A stretch of DNA of 64,000 bases from Chrysogorgia sp. JL179-B06. Lineage: Eukaryota > Cnidaria > Anthozoa > Scleralcyonacea > Chrysogorgiidae. The DNA lies in contig JAYKKM010000122.1 of assembly GCA_035772405.1 (NCBI GenBank), positions 2,917,001-2,981,000 of the forward strand, given 5' to 3'. Every line of letters begins with the position of its first letter. Within the stretch, counting starts at the first letter, position 1. Made by a program: the position numbers and the translations under genes. Below, piece after piece: positions 20,732 to 30,940 of the stretch. The notes beneath the pieces were generated by a model, which was not told where the DNA came from, searched no databases, and was given only the letters and a program-made list of their open reading frames with translations.

Positions 20732-20733
<2 letters not shown>
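17303..20733 (-). mobile_element. RLE-type LINE 'A', copy 1
   Basis: About 3.43 kb bounded by (ATT)n on both sides. In minus-strand order: an N-terminal charged region (20676-20362) ending in TAA; a frame resuming at ATG 20349 with coiled-coil-like segments and RT motif NWKAPGPDG; a frameshift near 19475; NFRPITCLP; motif [12 protein letters not shown]; motif B FQGDCLSPLLF; motif C LLFMDDLKLY; thumb (to 18338); zinc knuckle CRLCGEREETISHI; then WRHDK and the restriction-like endonuclease RPDIVV...VIDVACP. Domain order is that of R2/R4/NeSL-like LINEs. Defects include stops at 20362, 19398 and 19137, frameshifts, AIFQGD instead of GIFQGD, and a foreign LINE tail inside the zinc knuckle. Not functional. 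Overlapping + strand frames are shadows. Confidence 0.85.
17862..18016 (+). mobile_element. LINE 3'-end insertion in A1
   Basis: A + strand fragment (ttggggctaaccc ... gttttgatggaattttct) ends in (AAAT)n, like an RTE/CR1-type 3' end. It splits the zinc knuckle of LINE A between ISHI and the next Cys. TTATAT stands before the insert and a TTATAT/TAATAT after the tail, a likely target duplication. All four A copies share it. Confidence 0.65.
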
Positions 20734-20784
<51 letters not shown>

Positions 20785-20796
20785 ATTATTATTATT
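20734..20796. repeat. (ATT)n microsatellite, unit 1, empty site for LINE C
   Basis: Continuous ATT tract ending aatattattattattgattatcccgg. It is the unoccupied counterpart of the LINE C insertion in unit 2. Confidence 0.95.
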
Positions 20797-21182
20797 GATT
20801 ATCCCGGGCAGGAATCGAAACTGTAACCTTCTGATTGCCGGTGAGATGCTCTAACCATTGAGCCACCGAGAGTCAGATGGAGAGCGAAGGTTACAATGAT
20901 ATGTACTACCAGTCGATTGATATATGTACTGCTAGTCGATTGATATATGTACTGCCTATGCAGCAGTCACTATATATCGGTAATGTTTGGATGTGTTAAT
21001 TATATGTGTTAATTATAAATATTAACACATCCAAACATTACCGATATATAGTGACTGCCGCATAGGCAGAACATATATCAATCCAATATGCAGTACATCA
21101 TTGTAACCTTTGCTCTCCATCTGAGTCTCGGTGGCTCACCGGCAATCAGAAGGTTACAGGTTCGATTCCTGTCCGGGACTCA
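20797..21182. mobile_element. Double-SINE foldback, unit 1
   Basis: Two family 2 SINE heads face each other: minus head 20801-20874 (complete D arm) and plus head 21125-21179 (17-nt deletion). The centre is the palindrome of tatatatcggtaatgtttggatgtgttaa and its inverse, with cagtcgattgatatatgtactg repeats on the left side. The whole 386 bp is an imperfect inverted repeat. It is conserved in units 1-4 upstream of exon a. Confidence 0.8.
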
Positions 21183-21420
21183 TTTCTCTGAGGATACGAG
21201 CTTGACGATCGTCCATGTATCGTCTCAATAACAAGCATGTTCGTCATTGTTTTCATTGTTTCTTGACCTTGTTATAACAAGTTGTAACGACAATATTAAC
21301 AACATTGAACAAAGCCATAACAACACAGTGTTGTCATAGCTGAACAACCTCGTTGACAACACTGTATCCATTACATATACCTAGTTTTTCATACCTATTC
21401 TGCCATCACTCTGTTCACAG

Positions 21421-21537
21421 ATATTGATGAATGCGCTGACAATGTTTGTCACGTGAATGCCACGTGTGACAACTCGATTGGTTCATTTCAATGCACGTGT
21501 AATTCAGGATTTGGTGGTGATGGAATGAATTGCACAG
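21421..21537 (+). CDS. cbEGF exon a1
   Basis: 117 nt, 39 codons, phase 1-1, acceptor ctctgttcacag, donor GTAAATAT. It encodes a complete six-cysteine calcium-binding EGF module beginning with the Ca2+ ligand motif DIDEC and carrying the hydroxylation/Ca2+ consensus C-x-[DN]-x4-F-x-C ([10 protein letters not shown]). NAT and NCT are N-glycosylation sites. Version a ends CNSGFGGDGMNCT. Such exons can be added or lost without changing the frame, and consecutive copies join as TDIDEC. Tandem cbEGFs form rigid extracellular rods in fibrillin- and Notch-like proteins; here they follow a PAN and an EGF module. It is the first cbEGF exon of the gene in the window. Confidence 0.9.
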
Positions 21538-21608
21538 GTAAATATTTTTACATGAAGAATAAAAAAATAGAGTGTAGAATCTAAACCACATATTAATGCG
21601 ATCATATA

Positions 21609-21798
21609 TTGGATGTGTTAATTATATGTGTTAATTATAAATATTAACACATCCAAACCTTACCGATATATAGTGACTGCCGCATAGGCAGTACATATAT
21701 CAATCGACCAGTACATCATTGTAACCTTCGCTCTCCATCTGAGTCTAGGTGGTTCAATGGTTAAAGCGTCTCACCGGCAATCTGCAGAAGGTTACAGG
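21609..21798 (+). mobile_element. SINE family 2 fragment fused to PLE
   Basis: Palindromic body (tgtgttaattatatgtgttaattataaatattaacaca), then a tRNA-like head from 21743. The head breaks off inside the T arm (ggttacaggt) where PLE sequence (accgataatgaattgg) begins. The same junction is present in all units (34440, 49855, 59532). The open frame crossing it is not a gene. Confidence 0.7.
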
Positions 21799-23080
21799 TA
21801 CCGATAATGAATTGGTATCGTTTGACGTCGTTTCTCTCTTTACCAAAATACCAGTTGATCTTGCTATCACAATTGCCGACAATAGACTAAGACAGGATGT
21901 TACTTTAGATCAAAGAACATCGTTGCCTGTTGAGAATCTAATACAACATTTGACTTTTTGTCTAAACACAACTAGTTTTGGCACTTACTGTAAACAGGCT
22001 TTATTTAGTGATGGAAGACATTGAACAAAGAGCATTAGCGTCTGCGCCAGTAAAGCCTTTGTTTTGGTCGATGATGTAATTTCCGCGGTATCCAAGAATG
22101 AAGCGGAAATTATTTTGAAGTTGAACCACTTGAACTCAATGGAGCCTTCAATTCAATTCACAGTAGAACGTGACTGAAAAGAATGACTGTTTATCATTTT
22201 TGGATTCAGTCGTCAAATGAACAGACCACGGGAAATTAGAAACTGCTGTATACCGAAAACCAACACACACTGACATATTTCATTTGATTCTCGTCACCAC
22301 CCATATGCCATAAGAAGTCCGTTCCTAGAACTTTGTTTTTGAGAGCTCAAGGCTACCAACTAGTTAATTCCGATTCAAAGGAAAGTGAGCGAAAACATGT
22401 ATTCGACGCTTTAAAGGCAAATAACTATCCTAATGATTTTCCGAAAAACTGTTTAAAACCTGCAGTTACTCCGCCACGTACAAACTCTGAGAACGAAAGA
22501 TCGGTGATGGGTTTTGGATTACGGAACCAATTAAAAGAATCTTAGGTAGTTTCAACGTAAAAGTTGCTCAAAAACCTTTCTTGACGTTGGATCATATTTT
22601 CGCAAAACCTAAGGATCCTATTGCGAAGGAACAGAGGAAAGACGCTTTATTCCATCCCATACAATGACTTTGATCAGGAGTACATCGGTCAGACTAAACG
22701 TCAGTTTCGTACGCGTTTAAAAGAACACCAAAAGGCTGTTTTCTTTTCAAAAAAGGAAAATTCTGCTTTGTCGGAGCACGCGTGCGTAATCTACCATTAG
22801 ATTGCGTGGGAAAATTCCAAAATTATTACCACTAATCCGCGGTAATCAAAAGCTTATTTGCATCTTGTTAGTAGATCACAGTTGATCAGCAAACGGCTGT
22901 AAAAATAGCAAATGATTTAACTTTTCGCATCTCATCTATTATTAGTTTGTTTATCTCCCGTGCATTTGATTGGCTACTTTCTACTTTTGGCATATATATA
23001 AGCCCTATTTATTTGATTTCATTTCGTCTTACTCTGATGAAGGGCTCCGCTCGAAACGTCAGTATTTCGTCACTAAATTC
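21798..23080 (+). mobile_element. Penelope-like element, unit 1
   Basis: 5'-truncated PLE on the + strand. The RT part (21798-22024) encodes ELVSFDVVSLFTKIPVDLA, the motif A region of PLE reverse transcriptases. Further pieces (NGL..., RSEITDLSM-type frames) are broken by frameshifts. The GIY-YIG endonuclease follows at about 22670-22790 (EYIGQTKRQFRTRLKEH). The 3' repeat (22900-23080) contains a hammerhead core. A stretch (gttccgtatattcaaggg) is missing here but kept at 39360 and 62350. Multiple stops make it inactive. Confidence 0.8.
23029..23076 (+). ncRNA. Hammerhead-type ribozyme motif in PLE terminal repeat, unit 1
   Basis: TTACT / ACTAA form stem I with one C-C mismatch. The core CTGATGA is at 23034-23040. 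Stem II is GGGC/GCTC with loop TCC after an extra A. GAAA is followed by a 3-pair stem III (ACG/CGT) with a 9-nt loop, and the cleavage triplet GTC ends at 23071. Short stem III forms are typical of PLE hammerheads, which are thought to act best as dimers. Confidence 0.65.
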
Positions 23081-23211
23081 TTGGCAGTTTACCACCTTTT
23101 CACTTTGCTATATATTCAACACACTGTCTACGCAGCACTCTACTTTTCTAAGATTACATGTTTCAACACTACAGAAAATATATCAATCCTCTTGAACCAC
23201 TTTACTTAATG

Positions 23212-23309
23212 GTGTTAGTGGTAGTATAGTGGTAGTAGTGGTAGTAGTAGTGGTAGTAGTTGTAATAGTAGTAGTAGTAGTAGTAGTAATAGTAGTAGTA
23301 GAAGTAGTA
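23212..23309. repeat. (GTA)n-rich microsatellite
   Basis: GTGGTA/GTA repeats; the poly-Val frame is an artefact. Equivalent repeats follow the last PLE in units 2, 3 and 4 with different lengths. Confidence 0.9.
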
Positions 23310-23373
23310 GTTCGTCGTACTTCGTATATATCAATCGAACAGTACATCATTGTAACCTTCGCTCTCCATCTGA

Positions 23374-23756
23374 GTCTCGGTGGCTCAATGGTTAGAGCGT
23401 CTCACCGGCAATCAGAAGGTTATAGGTTCGATTCCTGTGCTACGTAATCTTCACTGGTTGCCGATGAGATCACGAATTGTTTTTAAGATACTAATAATTA
23501 CTTTCAAGGCTTTGCATGGCCAGGCGCCTGTTTATATTACTGATTTTCTAACTAAATATAAACCTACTCGTACTTTGAGATCATCTGACCGAAATCTGCT
23601 ACTCGAGCCAAAATCCAAAACCGTGACTCATGGAGACAGAGCATTCTCGGTTGCAGCACCAAAACTGTGGAATTCATTACCACAGGAAATTAGAAGCTTT
23701 GAAATGTTAAGTAGTTTTAAGTCTGTAGTTAAGACTTTTCTTTTTTTAAAATTAAT
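23374..23756 (+). mobile_element. SINE head fused to CR1-like LINE tail, unit 1
   Basis: A family 2 tRNA-like head (23374-23438, intact box A and box B) breaks off in the T arm at ttcctgt. It joins a + strand LINE C-terminus: RNLHWLPMRSRIVFKI, FKALHGQAPVYITDF, RSSDRNLLLEP, GDRAFSVAAPKLWNSLP, FKSVVKTFLF. This post-RT tail is common to CR1/L2/Jockey-like LINEs in marine invertebrates. No RT domain is attached. The single long frame starting in the SINE is a fortuitous fusion. Confidence 0.75.
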
Positions 23757-23934
23757 AGTTATTGTTCATAGTGTTAATTTGACCATGTTATAACAAGTTG
23801 TAACGACAATATTAACAACATTGAACAAAGCCATAACAACATTGTTGTCATAGCTGAACAACCTCGTTGACAACATTGTATCCATTACATATACCTAATT
23901 TTTCATACCTATTCTGCCATTACTCTGTTCACAG

Positions 23935-24051
23935 ATATTGATGAATGCGCTGACAATGTTTGTCACGTGAATGCCACGTGTGACAACTCGATTGGTTCAT
24001 TTCAATGCACGTGTAATTCCGGATTTAGTGGTGATGGAATGAATTGCACAG
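23935..24051 (+). CDS. cbEGF exon b1
   Basis: Same length, phases and splice signals as exon a1. It differs from version a at two bases: tcc for tca (silent Ser) and agt for ggt, giving [13 protein letters not shown] (Gly to Ser between the last two cysteines). Version b also has a distinct upstream intron end (cctaatttttcatacc) and is always followed by the block at 24052-24660 and LINE B. Confidence 0.9.
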
Positions 24052-24660
24052 GTAAATATTTTTACATGAAGGATAAAAAAATAGAGTGTAGAATCTAAAC
24101 CACATATTAATGCGATCATATAGCCTTATAATATTAAAATAACATACCGGTTATCATATGGCGCGTTTATACTGTCAAAATTCAACATGACCATTTGAAC
24201 GCATTTACTTGAAAGCAGCAAGCCCGCGAAGTTATAAATTTTCCATTTAAGCAACACTTTTGCCATATGGAACTTCACGTTTGTAATAATTGCTGAATTG
24301 AACGACTTATCTGGCGGTCGATCGGTCATATTTCAAATCGAACAAACGAACGGGAATACCCTTCTAATATTAAAATAACATACGGAATCATGTGTGATGA
24401 TGTGATGTCACCGTTCTCAAAAACATTGAGGTTAGTGCATCATGTCTCCTTGAATTAAGAAGCTGTCGTTTGTTGCCGAGTTCCACTCGGTAACAGGAAT
24501 GTTCTGTACGTTTAAAAGCGCCGATAAACTCACAAAGGAACACTGATTCCCTAATTAGAAAATTAGAAATTTTCCCTGTTTTGAGGGAAAATTACGGTAT
24601 TGAGGGAATTTAGAGTCCAAATTTCCCCTTGAAAACTATAAAAAACAGAGGTAATCATGA
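24052..24660. other. Intron after exon b, conserved in all units
   Basis: It holds a 235-bp block between two near-identical direct repeats taatattaaaataacatac (about 24129-24149 and 24366-24386), which may be a large target duplication. The minus open frame 24126-24329 is conserved because the DNA is duplicated; I see no domain in it. From about 24560 an A/T-rich near-palindrome (ttttccctgttttgagggaaaa) precedes the ATT run. Confidence 0.5.
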
Positions 24661-24676
24661 TATTATTATTATTATT
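24661..24676. repeat. (ATT)5, 3' flank of LINE B1
   Basis: Short ATT run at the 3' end of the minus-strand LINE B. It was probably once continuous with the ATT run at 26958. Confidence 0.85.
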
Positions 24677-26957
24677 TCTTAATCACAGTGTAAATAGACA
24701 CTGCATGAAACTCCTCCGTCGGGCAGCAACCAGCTGCCTTAGATCGTGAGGGTTCTTGTGAGGATTCGGGCTGATCCCAGTAACACTGTCTTCTGAATCA
24801 CATCCACTCCTATCGACACATTTATGTTTTTCAAATACCACTTCAGGTTAACGGAGACAGTTCCTAATGCACCTATCACAATAGGAACGATCTTAACCTC
24901 CTTTAACTTCCACAGCGCCTTCATTTCAGTAGCCAGTTCCACGTACTTGTTTACCTTTTCTTCCTCCTTCCCCACCACCTTACTATCTCCTGGGCATGCC
25001 ACGTCTATTAATTGGCAGCTTCGATCCTTCTTTCGTATGACCACAATATCAGGTCGATCATGATCAATTCTTTTGTCGGTTTGAATAGAGAAGTCCCACA
25101 AGATCTTAATGTCATCACTTTCCATCTTTTCTCTGGATCGTGTTCATACCATTTCTCTTCGTGCTCTAATCCGTACTGTTTGCATATGTCCCAATGCAGA
25201 GCTTTTGCGACTCCGTCATGTCTGCGTTTGTACTCTGTTTGTGCCAGCTTGGAGCATTCACTCAACAGATGGTTAGCTGTTTCGTCTTTCCTTTCATACC
25301 AGCGACACAGCGAGTTTCCCTGAGTCTTGTCAATTTTAGCCTTGATGCCGTTAGTTCTTAATGCCTGACTCTGTGCAGCCATCAGCAACCCTTCTGTCTC
25401 TTTCTTCAGCTGACCCTTTCTTAACCATGTCCAACTTTCTTCACTGGCTACCTTCTCTGTTTGCCTTAGGAATTGCCCATGCAACTCTTTTGCCTTCAAT
25501 TCTTCCTTTCTTTCCTACTTCCTCCTCTCCTTGTGCTCTCTAAGACACTCTTCTGTGGTAGTTCTACCTTGAGTCGCTGCTTTCAATATCCTTTCCTGAC
25601 TCTCATCAATATACGTTGCGAGTCCTAGCTTTGCCTCTTCCACACAGTCTTGCACGGATATAAGTTCGCGTTCTCCCATCTTTCTTGGGAGATATATTCG
25701 AGCCATACATATTATGAAACTTCCTTGTTCTTCGGTCCAGTTCCCTTACCTCTTCCTTGGTTCAGTCCATAAAACCTGCCGGATATCTCAGTAGTGATAC
25801 CGCCCAGGTATTAATTCCTATAATGAGGTTTCCTTCATTAAGCTTTGATCGCAATAGTTTCGTTACCCTACGGATATATTCCTTTGATAAAATTTCTTTC
25901 ATTTCCTTGCACATAACTTGATCTGTTTCAAGGATACCAAGATATCTGTAGCTTGACCCTTCTTGGAGCGTTTTGATCTCTTTGCCATCTGGCATACTTA
26001 TTCTGCGAGAACTTGTAACTTTGCCTCTTTTCACGACACCGAAAGCCATTCCAATATCGGTACTAAACACTCTGACAGTATTAACCAGTGACTCTAATCC
26101 CCTTTCCGACTTTGAAAACAACTTAAGGTCATCCATGAAGAGCAGGTGGTTGATTTTTTCTCCGTTCAAATCGTATCCAAGCTTAGATTTTCTAAGAATC
26201 AGACTCAACGGTATCAGTGAGGTGACGAACAGTAAGGGTGACAATGCATCTCCTTGAAAGTTGCCCCTGTTGATCTTAACTTCTCCTATCGTTGTGGAGC
26301 GCGATGAGAGCTCGCGGTTCTCCAGCTCTTCCTGATGACAACCAGCAGCTTCTTAATGTTCTCAGCAATTCCAAACAGGTCAAGGCATTCTTCAATGCAT
26401 GTATGCGGTAGCAAATCATAAGCTTTTTGGTAATCTATCCAAGCCATGGTTAGGTTCTTATGGTTGGCGCGAGCGTTCCTCAGTATCATCTTATCAATAA
26501 ACAGAAGGTCATGTGTTCCTTTAGATTGCTTCCTAGCACCCTTTTGTTCTTCTGGTGACAACTCATGTTCAAGCAGAAACCCATACATTTCTTCAGATAT
26601 TATTCCTGTCAGCAGTTTCCACATGGTATAGGCACGTTATTCGGGCCTATAATTGCTTGCGCCATTGCCGTTATTGCGGTCTTTCATTATGAGAACAGTC
26701 CTGCCTTTGGTCATCCATCCAGGTACTCCTCCATCTCCCATGCACATGTTTAACTGCTGTATACCAGCCTTTTATGGCTACATGAGAGATTCTTTATCCA
26801 AAACCCTTGAACTAAGTCGGGTCCGGTTGCTTTCCAGTTAGGGATCTTCTTGATGATTGTTCTTAATTTATCAAGACTTATCAAGAGGTCTTCCTGTCTA
26901 TTCTCTTGTACATCTTGTCTGATCTTTTCTAGCCACTTCGCATCTTTTTTGTGTTCA
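24677..26957 (-). mobile_element. RLE-type LINE 'B', copy 1
   Basis: About 2.28 kb, 5'-truncated: the minus strand enters at KWLEKIRQDVQ just before RT motif NWKATGPD. Order: RT fragment (27.0-26.75 kb), WKLLTGIISEE and motif A MAWIDYQKAYD (26624-26286), motif B DALSPLLF-type region and motif C LLFMDDLKLF (26244-25762), thumb YRYLGILETDQ, LRTNGIKAKID, a zinc-knuckle region (C...H..SEC), RRHDG, and the endonuclease RPDIVV...LIDVACPGD (25125-24739), ending GSARILTRTLTI. The family is related to A but clearly distinct. Frames are broken in at least four places. The element abuts ATT repeats at both ends. Confidence 0.85.
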
Positions 26958-26980
26958 TTATTATTATTATTATTATTATT
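26958..26980. repeat. (ATT)n between LINE B1 and LINE A2
   Basis: Short ATT run that separates the truncated 5' edge of B from the 3' end of A. Confidence 0.95.
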
Positions 26981-29900
26981 GTAACAATTCACACGTTTCT
27001 TTCGTGGTTCCCGTAATCTAAACATCAAGCTATAGCCTATAGCCTTACTGCCTTAGGTGTCTAGGGTCTTTCTTAAAATCCTTGCTGTTCCCAACAAGCA
27101 AGCGTTTTGAAGTAATGAAGTGCTATCATCCAATGACAATTGGTACGACCGTTACTCTTCTACAGTTCCAGATCTTCTTAATCTCCCTTTTAAGGTCTTG
27201 ATATTTTTCAATTTTTTCCTGTTCCTTTTCGAGTACTCGTATATCGAAGGGGCAAGCGACATCTATTACACAACATGTTCTCTCCTCCTTCTCCAAGACT
27301 ACAATATCGGGTCTATTGTGTTCAAGGTGATGATCTGTTTGGATGTTAAAGTCCCATAGTATCTTCACCCGATCGTTTTCCATTACACCTTCCGGAGCGT
27401 GGTCATACCACTTATACTTACACGGTAGGCTGAACTTCTGGCAAAGCTTCCAATGGATGACTTGTCCGACCTTGTCATGTCTCCACATTTTATATTCTTT
27501 TTGCGCTAATTTCTTACATTCCGCTGTTATATTTGGGGCTAACCCAGCTGGGACCAAGAGTCCGTTCGTTAAGCCCCTCATCATTTCTCGTACTCTTGTT
27601 TTTATGTATTAGTTTATTATGTACTTGTTTTGTATCTCGTGTACGTTTTGATGGAATTTTCTAATAAATAAATAAATAAATAAATTATATGACTAATAGT
27701 CTCTTCTCTTTCTCCACATAACCGACACATGGGTGACACATCCTCTTTATCGATCCGATTCTTGATACTGTTAGTTCGTAATGCCTGGTCTTGCGCAGCA
27801 GTCAGAAATCCTTCTGTGTCTTTCTTCATGGTACCTCTTTTCAACCATTTCCATGAGTCCGAGTCTCTCACATCTTCCGTTCCCTTCAGAAACTGTCCAT
27901 GTAATGCCTTATTTCTGTATCTAGTCTATCTTTATATATACTATCTGTATCTGTTATACTTTGCTTTGTCACCCCTTCATCCAAGATCTTTTCATGATCA
28001 TTTACAGCTTAAAGCAACCTTTCACTACTCGCCACGACATACTTGGATAAACTGCCTACTTCAATATTCACACAGTCCTCTACACTTATCAAACCTCGCC
28101 CACCCTCTGATCTTCTCACATAGAGCCTATCGACATCGGCCTGCGGGTGAAGTGCTCTGTTAATGGTTAGCAGCTTTCTCGTTTTCCTATCCAGCTTCCT
28201 GAGTTCTTCCTTGGTCCAGTTGATAATCCCTGCACCATAACGTATTATTGAGACTGCTCTTGAATTCATTGCGCTCACCACGTTTCCACCATTTAATTCT
28301 GATTTAAGCAACTTTCGTATCCTTCTCAAGTACTCTTTGGATATTGCCTCTTTCATGTCACCGTGTTTTAAATCATCTGCCTCTAAAATTCCAAGATATT
28401 TATATCCATCTCTTCTTCTAGTCCCCTGATAACTTGGGTGTCTGGCATCGTAATCCCTTCACACTTGGACACCTTTCCCCTTTTCATAATCAGGACTGCA
28501 CATTTTCTAATTCCAAACTCCATTCCAATGTCACTGCTGAAAACGCGAACGGTGTTTATAAGGGTACTTGTTTCTCGTTCTTTCCGTAAAGTTTCAAATC
28601 ATCCATAAATAAAAGATGATTTAAAAATCCCTTTCTACTTGCCAAGTCATAACCAGCTTTAACCTTCCTTAGTACCATCGACAAAGGGATAAGATCTAAC
28701 ACAAATAACAGTGGAGACAGACAATCTCCTTAGAAAATGCCTCTCCTTACATTTATTGACCCATGAAGGGTGCGCCCTCCTACAGTTAATTCCACTTGCT
28801 ATCGATTCATACTTCTTTCCAACAACAGGACCATATTTTCCGCAGCTCCAAACATTCGTAAACACTTGACGATCCATGAGTGCGGGATCATATCATACGC
28901 CTTTTTGTAATCCACCCAAGCCATCCCAAGACCAGTTTGTCTCCTTTTGTAATTCCTGATAACCATCTTGTCAATTAACAGTTGATCTTTGGTTCCCCTT
29001 GATTTCCTTCTACATCCCTTCTGTTCGTCTGGCAATAAATTCTCTTCCTCTAGGTGTTTCTAGAGCTCATCTCCCATTATCCCTGTAAACAGTTTCCACA
29101 TTAGGGGCAGGCAAGTTATAGGTCTAAAATTTGTTGCTACATTCCCCGGCCTTCTCCTTATCTTTAAGGATAAGCACTGTTCGACCTTTGGTAAACCATT
29201 CTGGTGTTTGGTTGATAGTAAGACAGTCATGTAATTGAGCGGCGATTCTTTCTCTAGATGACGTAAGATTCTTAAGCCAGAAACCTTGCAGTCCATCTGG
29301 TCCGGGAGCTTTCCAGTTAGCCATTTTCTTTAGTTGTTTTGCCACTTTAGCTACTGTTATCGTAATATAATTCTGTTTCTGTACTTCCTCAAGCTCGTCC
29401 TCTACATCTCTTAGCCATTCAGCACCTGTGTTGTGATTCATGGGGTTATCCCAAATACTACTCCAAAATCTCATGCTCTCTTCGGTATCTGCAGGTATAA
29501 CAGAATTATCCCTCTCTTCATTCTCCAATATTTCAAAAAGACGTTTTTGATTGGATTGAAACATTCTATTTTGCCGATACTGTTCTATCCTGCTTTGATA
29601 CCGCTTGATCTTACTAGTCTTTGCCAATATCCTCTGCTTCAGTTCTTCTAGAACAACAGCCGCTCCTTTCATTCTCAAATGGTACCTTCGTTCCAAACCC
29701 TCACATACAGCTATATTATGTAGCTCACCAGATCTCATCCTTTCCAACCTGCTGACATCTTTCCTTAGCTGCGCGATCTGGTTGTTAATCCTTCTTTTCC
29801 ACCATGGTTCCACCTTAGGTCTCCTTTCACACTGTTTAACCCCAAGCCTCTTTGCAACCACTCGTCCCGCCGCAAGTAACAACTCATTAGTTTGGGTTAT

Positions 29901-30412
29901 ATCTTTGGTTTCTAAAAATGTGAGGATTTTGTTCACTTCATTAACTTTTTCCTTCAACCTGCGCCTTTCGATGTTTCTCATGTTTGGAGGAGGGTCAGAC
30001 TCATTCTTCATACTATTTAAGACTTATTTTGCCAACTGAATCTGGTCTGCATTACACCCTTCTCTTTCCATCCTGTTTACCACGTCCTCAACATTTATCT
30101 CTGAATATTCATGTGGATGATCATTCCCGTTTTCTGTGTGCCCCTCTTCTCTCTGATCTGATAGGTTTTCCTCATCATCCGAAGTCTCTCCACGATGTAC
30201 ATAGTGACTTAGCTCTCTCTTTATCTCCTCCAGCTCCACCTCAGACAGCCAGCCATTTGTCCGGATCGCTCTAGCCTGATCGGCTAACCTCTGCTCGGAA
30301 CTTACAAACAGTCCTATCTCTTTCCAAATGCCAATCATCCTTTTCCTGTATCCCCTCTTTGATGGTTCACTCTTGAAGAAACACTTCATTACAATCTAGT
30401 TCACTTCCTTGT

Positions 30413-30414
<2 letters not shown>
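26981..30414 (-). mobile_element. RLE-type LINE 'A', copy 2
   Basis: Same structure and mostly the same disabling changes as A1 (stop before ATG 30011, frameshift near 29137, stop at 29060, foreign LINE tail at about 27537-27688). Particular to this copy: the motif B region is further damaged (cctta for ccttg before gaaaatg), an aatataattc variant (YITIT) and a 13-bp insertion near its 5' end (tcttgaagaaacacttc at 30372). It shares the Ala codon in QRILAKTSK with A4, whereas A1 and A3 have Val. In unit 2 its 5' ATT flank is occupied by LINE C. Confidence 0.85.

Positions 30415-30498
<84 letters not shown>
30415..30498. repeat. (ATT)n microsatellite, 5' flank of LINE C
   Basis: 84 bp of pure ATT repeat, with LINE C starting directly at its end. 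Poly-Ile and poly-Asn frames are artefacts. Confidence 0.97.
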
Positions 30499-30500
<2 letters not shown>

Positions 30501-30909
30501 ACTACCGAAATCGCCATTACAATGGTCAACCGCTAACGACTTTTTCAAACTGACCTTTTTAAACCACCCAATCACACCGCACGATTTGAATAACAACATC
30601 AACACCATGGCAACAGTTATATACAACTACTTTAGCGAAAATTTTGGACACGTTGATAACCACAACGATGTAAATTTGAGAAAAAAGTATGCGAAATCCT
30701 CGGTCAAGGACCTGAAAATCGCCTTAAAGAAATTAAAATCAGAAAACGGAGAAGTGCTAGAAATCAAATTCGTAGCCAAGAAACTGCGCAACCTTCTTAA
30801 ACCTAATAATGCCGATCAAGATAACATCAACAGTCAAAAGTCAGCGGAAATTGATCATGACAGTGTAATTACTAAAAACTTCTGGGGTTACGTTAAAAGA
30901 GTTTTTTAA
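30499..30909 (+). pseudogene. LINE C polyprotein, N-terminal segment before frameshift
   Basis: Frame 1 translation begins KLPKSPLQWSTANDFFKLTF directly after the ATT repeat and ends at GYVKRVF*, with basic, Lys-rich, possibly nucleic-acid-binding stretches (KYAKSSVKDLKIALKKLKS). The stop results from a run of six T in gttttttaaaaag; with five, the frame would continue into the downstream ORF in the same sense. No zinc finger or Myb motif is visible, so the true N-terminus is missing. Confidence 0.7.
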
Positions 30910-30940
30910 AAAGAAAATTTGCTCACTTCCATCATTTAAT

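Noticed and set aside
30396..30626. Poly-Ile, poly-Asn and poly-Val open frames at ATT and GTA repeats
   Set aside because: Microsatellite artefacts; the only real coding part near 30.4 kb is LINE C starting at 30499.
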